Below are positions 60,956 to 64,000 of a stretch of DNA of 64,000 bases, piece after piece. A model generated the notes under the pieces. The model saw only the letters and a program-made list of their open reading frames with translations, made no database searches and was not told the DNA's origin. A program made the translations under genes and the position numbers. The DNA comes from Alphaproteobacteria bacterium (lineage in GTDB: Bacteria > Pseudomonadota > Alphaproteobacteria > UBA8366), in the NCBI GenBank assembly GCA_009377445.1, contig WHUA01000003.1, positions 186,001 through 250,000 on the forward strand, read 5' to 3'. The first letter of the stretch is position 1; the number at the start of each line of letters is the position of its first letter.

Positions 60956-61966
60956 ATGGCAGAAAATAACCCACTACCCCGCGTGGCGGTCATCGGCACC
61001 GGCGGCACGATTTCCTCCGTCGGGCGCGACAGCCTCGACATCGCGACCTATGCCGACAACAAGAAAAAATACCAGGTGGACGAGCTGCTGGAGCAGTTCC
61101 CGGAAGTCGCGCGCGTCGCCGACGTGCTGCCGGTGCGCTTCCGCGCGGTCGGCAGTCCCGCCATAGGCCCGGCGGAGTGGATCGAGATGGTCGAGCTGAT
61201 CCACAAGACGGCCGAGGAGAATCCCGGCCTCGACGGCTTCGTCGTGACGCACGGCACCGCCACGCTGGAAGAAACCGCCTACATGCTGAACCTCACGGCG
61301 AAGGTCGACGTGCCCATCGTCGTGGTCGGTGCGCAGCGGCCGGCGACCGCGCTCAGCACCGACGCGGGTCTCAACCTGCTGAACGCGATCCGGGTCGCGG
61401 GAGCGCCGGAATCGCGCGGGCTCGGGGTGCTGGTCGTGCTCAACGACGAGATCCAGGCGGCGCGCGAGGTGGTCAAGACCTCGACGATGCGGCTCCACAC
61501 CTTCCGCACGCCCGATTTCGGCGTCCTCGGCCATACCGATGCGGACAAGATCGCCTATTACCGCAAGCCCGTCCGCCGCCATTCGCCGGACACCGAGTTC
61601 GACATCCGCGGCCGCAAGGACCTGCCGCGGGTCGACATCGCCTTCTCCTATGCCGGCGCCGACGGCACCGCGATCGACGCCTTCGTGGCGGCGGGCGCGA
61701 AGGGCATCGTCACCGCCAGCATGCTGCCTGGATCGTCCAACCAGGCGCAGCTCGACGCCCTCAACGCAGCGGCGAAGAAGGGTGTCGTGATCGCGCAGAG
61801 CGTGCGGAACGGCAGCGGCCGTCTGGTCAAGATCCGCTCGGGCCGGCCCGAGGTCGCGGTACTGGCGGACAACCTGCCGCCGACCAAGGCCCGCATCCTG
61901 CTCATGCTGGCGCTGACCAAAACGGCTAATACCGCTGACATTCAGCGGCTGTTCGACACGTACTGA
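60956..61966 (+). CDS. L-asparaginase family protein with altered active-site Asp
   Basis: 336 aa, no signal peptide. VAVIGTGGTISS has the nucleophile-type Thr18; VVTHGTATLEETAYML has Thr101 but alanine at 102, where type II asparaginases have Asp (THGTDT). DNEIQAAREVVKTSTMRL keeps the lysine. VAFDVYSYLGADGTAI-like C-terminal region is present as VDIAFSYAGADGTAI. The missing Asp would alter binding of the substrate alpha-amino group, so a different amide or imide may be hydrolysed. Confidence 0.86.
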   Translation: MAENNPLPRVAVIGTGGTISSVGRDSLDIATYADNKKKYQVDELLEQFPEVARVADVLPVRFRAVGSPAIGPAEWIEMVELIHKTAEENPGLDGFVVTHGTATLEETAYMLNLTAKVDVPIVVVGAQRPATALSTDAGLNLLNAIRVAGAPESRGLGVLVVLNDEIQAAREVVKTSTMRLHTFRTPDFGVLGHTDADKIAYYRKPVRRHSPDTEFDIRGRKDLPRVDIAFSYAGADGTAIDAFVAAGAKGIVTASMLPGSSNQAQLDALNAAAKKGVVIAQSVRNGSGRLVKIRSGRPEVAVLADNLPPTKARILLMLALTKTANTADIQRLFDTY

Positions 61967-62025
61967 CCGGTGCGGTATTACTGGGGCAACCAAGCCCCAC
62001 CCGATATCCTTTTGAGGACAGCACG

Positions 62026-62880
62026 ATGACCCTCACCATCAACCGCCTGGGCGGCGCGCTGGGCGCGGAAGTAATCGGCCTCGACCTGACGCGGGAGCCG
62101 GCCAACGAGGACATGGACCGGGTCCATCAGGCCTGGCTCGACCACGGTGTACTGGTAATGCGCGACCAGCAGATCACCGCCGAGCAGCAGCTTACCTTCG
62201 CCCGCCGCTTCGGCACCGCGGCGCCGCACCATCTCAACCCGAACCGGCATCCGGACCACCCGGAAATCCTCGTCGTCTCGAACGAGCGGCGGAAGGACGG
62301 CGGCGGCACCCGCGGCTCGGGCCAGCATTGGCATTCCGATTACTCCTATCTCGAAGGGCGATCGAGCGCGTCCATCCTGCGGGCGCTGCAGATCCCCTCG
62401 GTCGGCGGCGACACGATGTTCGCCAATACCTACCGCGCCCATGACGCGCTGTCGGAGACGATGCGCGGCATCCTGTCCCCTCTCACCATCACCTACGACT
62501 ACTCGCTGGTCTATCAGCGCTACTACAAGGGCCGCACCGACCGCGTGCAGCTCACCGACGAGCTGCGCGCCAAGGCGCCGCCGTCCGAGCACCCGATCAT
62601 CGAGGCGCATCCGGAGACCGGCCGCAACGTGATCTTCTTCGATCCGACCTACGCCAACGCGATCGTCGGCATGGAAGAGGCGGAATACACCGCGATCTTC
62701 CGCTTCCTCACCGATCATCTGACGCGGCCGGAGTTCATCTACCGGCATCACTGGAAGCCCTACGACATGGTGATGTGGGACAACCGCTGCACGATCCATT
62801 GCGCGGTCAGCGACTACGACGACGCGGAAAGGCGCCACCTCAATCGCGTCACCGTCACGAACAGCCACGCGGCGCATTAG
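62026..62880 (+). CDS. TauD/TfdA-family dioxygenase
   Basis: 284 aa. Iron ligands His103-x-Asp105 (HWHSDYSYLE) and His258 (CTIHCAVSD), 2-oxoglutarate arginine near Arg274 (HLNRVTV). Classical TauD fold and length. GAGGA 12 bases upstream of the ATG. 59 bp after the asparaginase gene and 16 bp before sfsA, same direction. Third TauD-type enzyme of the window and the closest of the three to TauD/TfdA proper. Confidence 0.9.
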   Translation: MTLTINRLGGALGAEVIGLDLTREPANEDMDRVHQAWLDHGVLVMRDQQITAEQQLTFARRFGTAAPHHLNPNRHPDHPEILVVSNERRKDGGGTRGSGQHWHSDYSYLEGRSSASILRALQIPSVGGDTMFANTYRAHDALSETMRGILSPLTITYDYSLVYQRYYKGRTDRVQLTDELRAKAPPSEHPIIEAHPETGRNVIFFDPTYANAIVGMEEAEYTAIFRFLTDHLTRPEFIYRHHWKPYDMVMWDNRCTIHCAVSDYDDAERRHLNRVTVTNSHAAH

Positions 62881-62896
62881 CGGCGGCGGCCGGCGG

Positions 62897-63610
62897 TTGC
62901 TGTTCCCCGCACCCCTTGTCCGCGGCACGCTGGTCCGCCGCTACAAGCGCTTCCTCAGCGACGTGACGCTGGACGGCGGCGAGACGATCACCGCGCATGT
63001 CGCCAATCCCGGCTCGATGATCGGGCTCGCCGAGCCGGGATCCGAGGTCTGGCTGTCGCCAAATACGAACCCCAAGGCCAAGCTCGCCTGGCGGTGGGAG
63101 CTTATCCGCGTCGGCGGGCACCTGGTCGGCGTCAACACGGCGCACCCGAACCGCCTGATCGAGGAAGCGGTCGCCGCCGGCGCGATCCGCGAGCTGGCCG
63201 GCTATACCGTCTGCCGCCGCGAGGTGCGCTACGGCGTCAACAGCCGGATCGACCTGTTGCTGGAGGACGCCGTTCGCCCGCCCTGCTACGTCGAGATCAA
63301 ATGCGTCAACCTCCGGCGCGGCCTCGCCGGGCGCGAAACCGCCGCCGAGTTTCCCGACGCCGTCACCAAGCGGGGCGCCAAGCACCTGGTCGAGCTTGGC
63401 GAGATGGCCGCCGGCGGCGCCCGGGCGGTCATGTTGTATGTGGTGCAACGGGGAGATTGCGATCATTTCCGCATCGCCGGCGACATCGACCCGGCCTATG
63501 CGGCGGCCCTGGCCGTGGCGCAGGCGCGCGGCGTCGAGACGCTGTGCTATGCCTGCGACATGCGGCTCGACGGAATCGGGGTGGCCGGGGCCATGCCGCT
63601 GAAGCTCTAG
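62897..63610 (+). CDS. sfsA: Sugar fermentation stimulation protein (DNA-binding SfsA)
   Basis: 237 aa, standard SfsA. LLFPAPLVRGTLVRRYKRFLSDVTLDGGETITAHVANPGSMIGL is the N-terminal OB-like half; SRIDLLLEDAVRPPCYVEIKCVNL the nuclease-fold core with D-x12-E-x-K; FPDAVTKRGAKHLVELGEM follows. Start is TTG at 62897, uncertain by one codon, overlapping no other gene. The sfsA-map order is common in Alphaproteobacteria. Confidence 0.94.
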   Translation: MLFPAPLVRGTLVRRYKRFLSDVTLDGGETITAHVANPGSMIGLAEPGSEVWLSPNTNPKAKLAWRWELIRVGGHLVGVNTAHPNRLIEEAVAAGAIRELAGYTVCRREVRYGVNSRIDLLLEDAVRPPCYVEIKCVNLRRGLAGRETAAEFPDAVTKRGAKHLVELGEMAAGGARAVMLYVVQRGDCDHFRIAGDIDPAYAAALAVAQARGVETLCYACDMRLDGIGVAGAMPLKL

Positions 63611-63763
63611 TGTGCGTGTTCGGCATCGATTCCGCTTGCGGAAAGGCCCGAAGCGCGGTTTCGTGGCGCACGAGCGGTCGGGCCTTGCCGGCGGGCTTTA
63701 AATCCGCCCGATTTCGCCCTATTTTTGTAATGAGACCCGCCAGGAAACGAACAGTCGAGACCC

Positions 63764-64000
63764 ATGAAGCAGGCGCAGCGCAGCACGGTTACCATGCCCA
63801 ACGGGGTGACGCTCCACGGTCCCGCCGAGTTTGCCGGCATGCGGAAGGCCGGGAAGCTGGCCGCCGAGGTACTGGACTTCATCACCCCGCATGTGGAGCC
63901 GGGCATCACCACCGGCGCGCTCGACAAGCTCTGCCATGACTTCATCGTCGGGCGCGACGCCATTCCGGCGCCGCTGAACTACCGCGGCTTCCCACGCTCG
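63764..64000 (+). CDS. map: Methionine aminopeptidase, N-terminal part (cut by window end)
   Basis: 79 codons present. NGVTLHGPAEFAGMRKAGKLAAEVLDFITPHVEPGITTGALDKLCHDFIVGRDAIPAPLNYRGFPRS is the type I MetAP start, ending just before the metal-binding region. Removes N-terminal methionine of new proteins. ATG at 63764, 153 bp after sfsA. Confidence 0.95.
   Translation, partial: MKQAQRSTVTMPNGVTLHGPAEFAGMRKAGKLAAEVLDFITPHVEPGITTGALDKLCHDFIVGRDAIPAPLNYRGFPRS

Overview
The window is 64 kb of high-GC DNA with dense genes and many ATG/GTG/TTG starts. It looks like a chromosomal segment of an alphaproteobacterium, most likely Hyphomicrobiales (Rhizobiales) or a close relative. The pointers are a DUF1127 protein, a SPOR/peptidoglycan-binding envelope protein, the sfsA-map gene order at the right end and the short palindromic repeats. 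Placement is an inference from gene content; no rRNA or other phylogenetic marker is complete here.

Bases 1-36.8 kb form one large exopolysaccharide or surface-polysaccharide locus. It starts with an outer-membrane beta-barrel protein (cut by the window edge) and a soluble P-loop ATPase. Next comes a tight forward operon: asparagine synthase, a fused dehydrogenase/Gfo-Idh oxidoreductase, a heparinase II/III-like protein without a signal peptide, GDP-mannose 6-dehydrogenase (algD) and a GT4 glycosyltransferase, followed by UDP-xylose synthase. A reverse block carries a Wzy/O-antigen-ligase-like protein, a Rossmann-SAF oxidoreductase and an RmlC-like epimerase, divergent from a class III aminotransferase. 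A second reverse block carries a UXS-like SDR, UDP-glucose dehydrogenase, a CTP-type sugar nucleotidyltransferase, a PIG-L deacetylase and an acyltransferase. Then come a secreted beta-helix protein, a second GT4, a Wzx-type flippase, a GT2, a pyruvyltransferase-like protein, a SPOR/peptidoglycan-binding membrane protein, the initiating phosphoglycosyltransferase (WbaP/WcaJ type) and rfbA. Together these predict a lipid-linked repeat unit built by a Wzx/Wzy-type route, with a mannuronate donor, a glucuronate/xylose donor and at least one unusual aminated, possibly branched sugar. No Wzc/Wza genes are seen.

Bases 36.9-41.4 kb hold accessory DNA: a rhodanese, a MITE-like nested palindrome with a 10-bp flanking direct repeat, and a 2.36-kb integrated element. 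That element consists of a tyrosine recombinase and two tiny genes, bounded by a 14-bp direct repeat, with short repeats suggestive of recombinase arm sites just inside both ends.

Bases 41.4-63.6 kb are a mosaic of small-molecule metabolism: an MFS transporter, an IclR regulator with a twin operator, three TauD/TfdA dioxygenases, an acyl-CoA-dehydrogenase-like flavoprotein, a four-domain rhodanese, aquaporin, a phosphodiesterase-like enzyme, a CinA-type domain protein, a CMD-family protein, two tandem class II aldolases, an LLM oxidoreductase, a hybrid-type histidine kinase, MmgE/PrpD and an asparaginase homologue with an altered active-site motif. A tRNA-Leu(UAA) lies at 51.1 kb. The window ends with sfsA and the first 79 codons of map.
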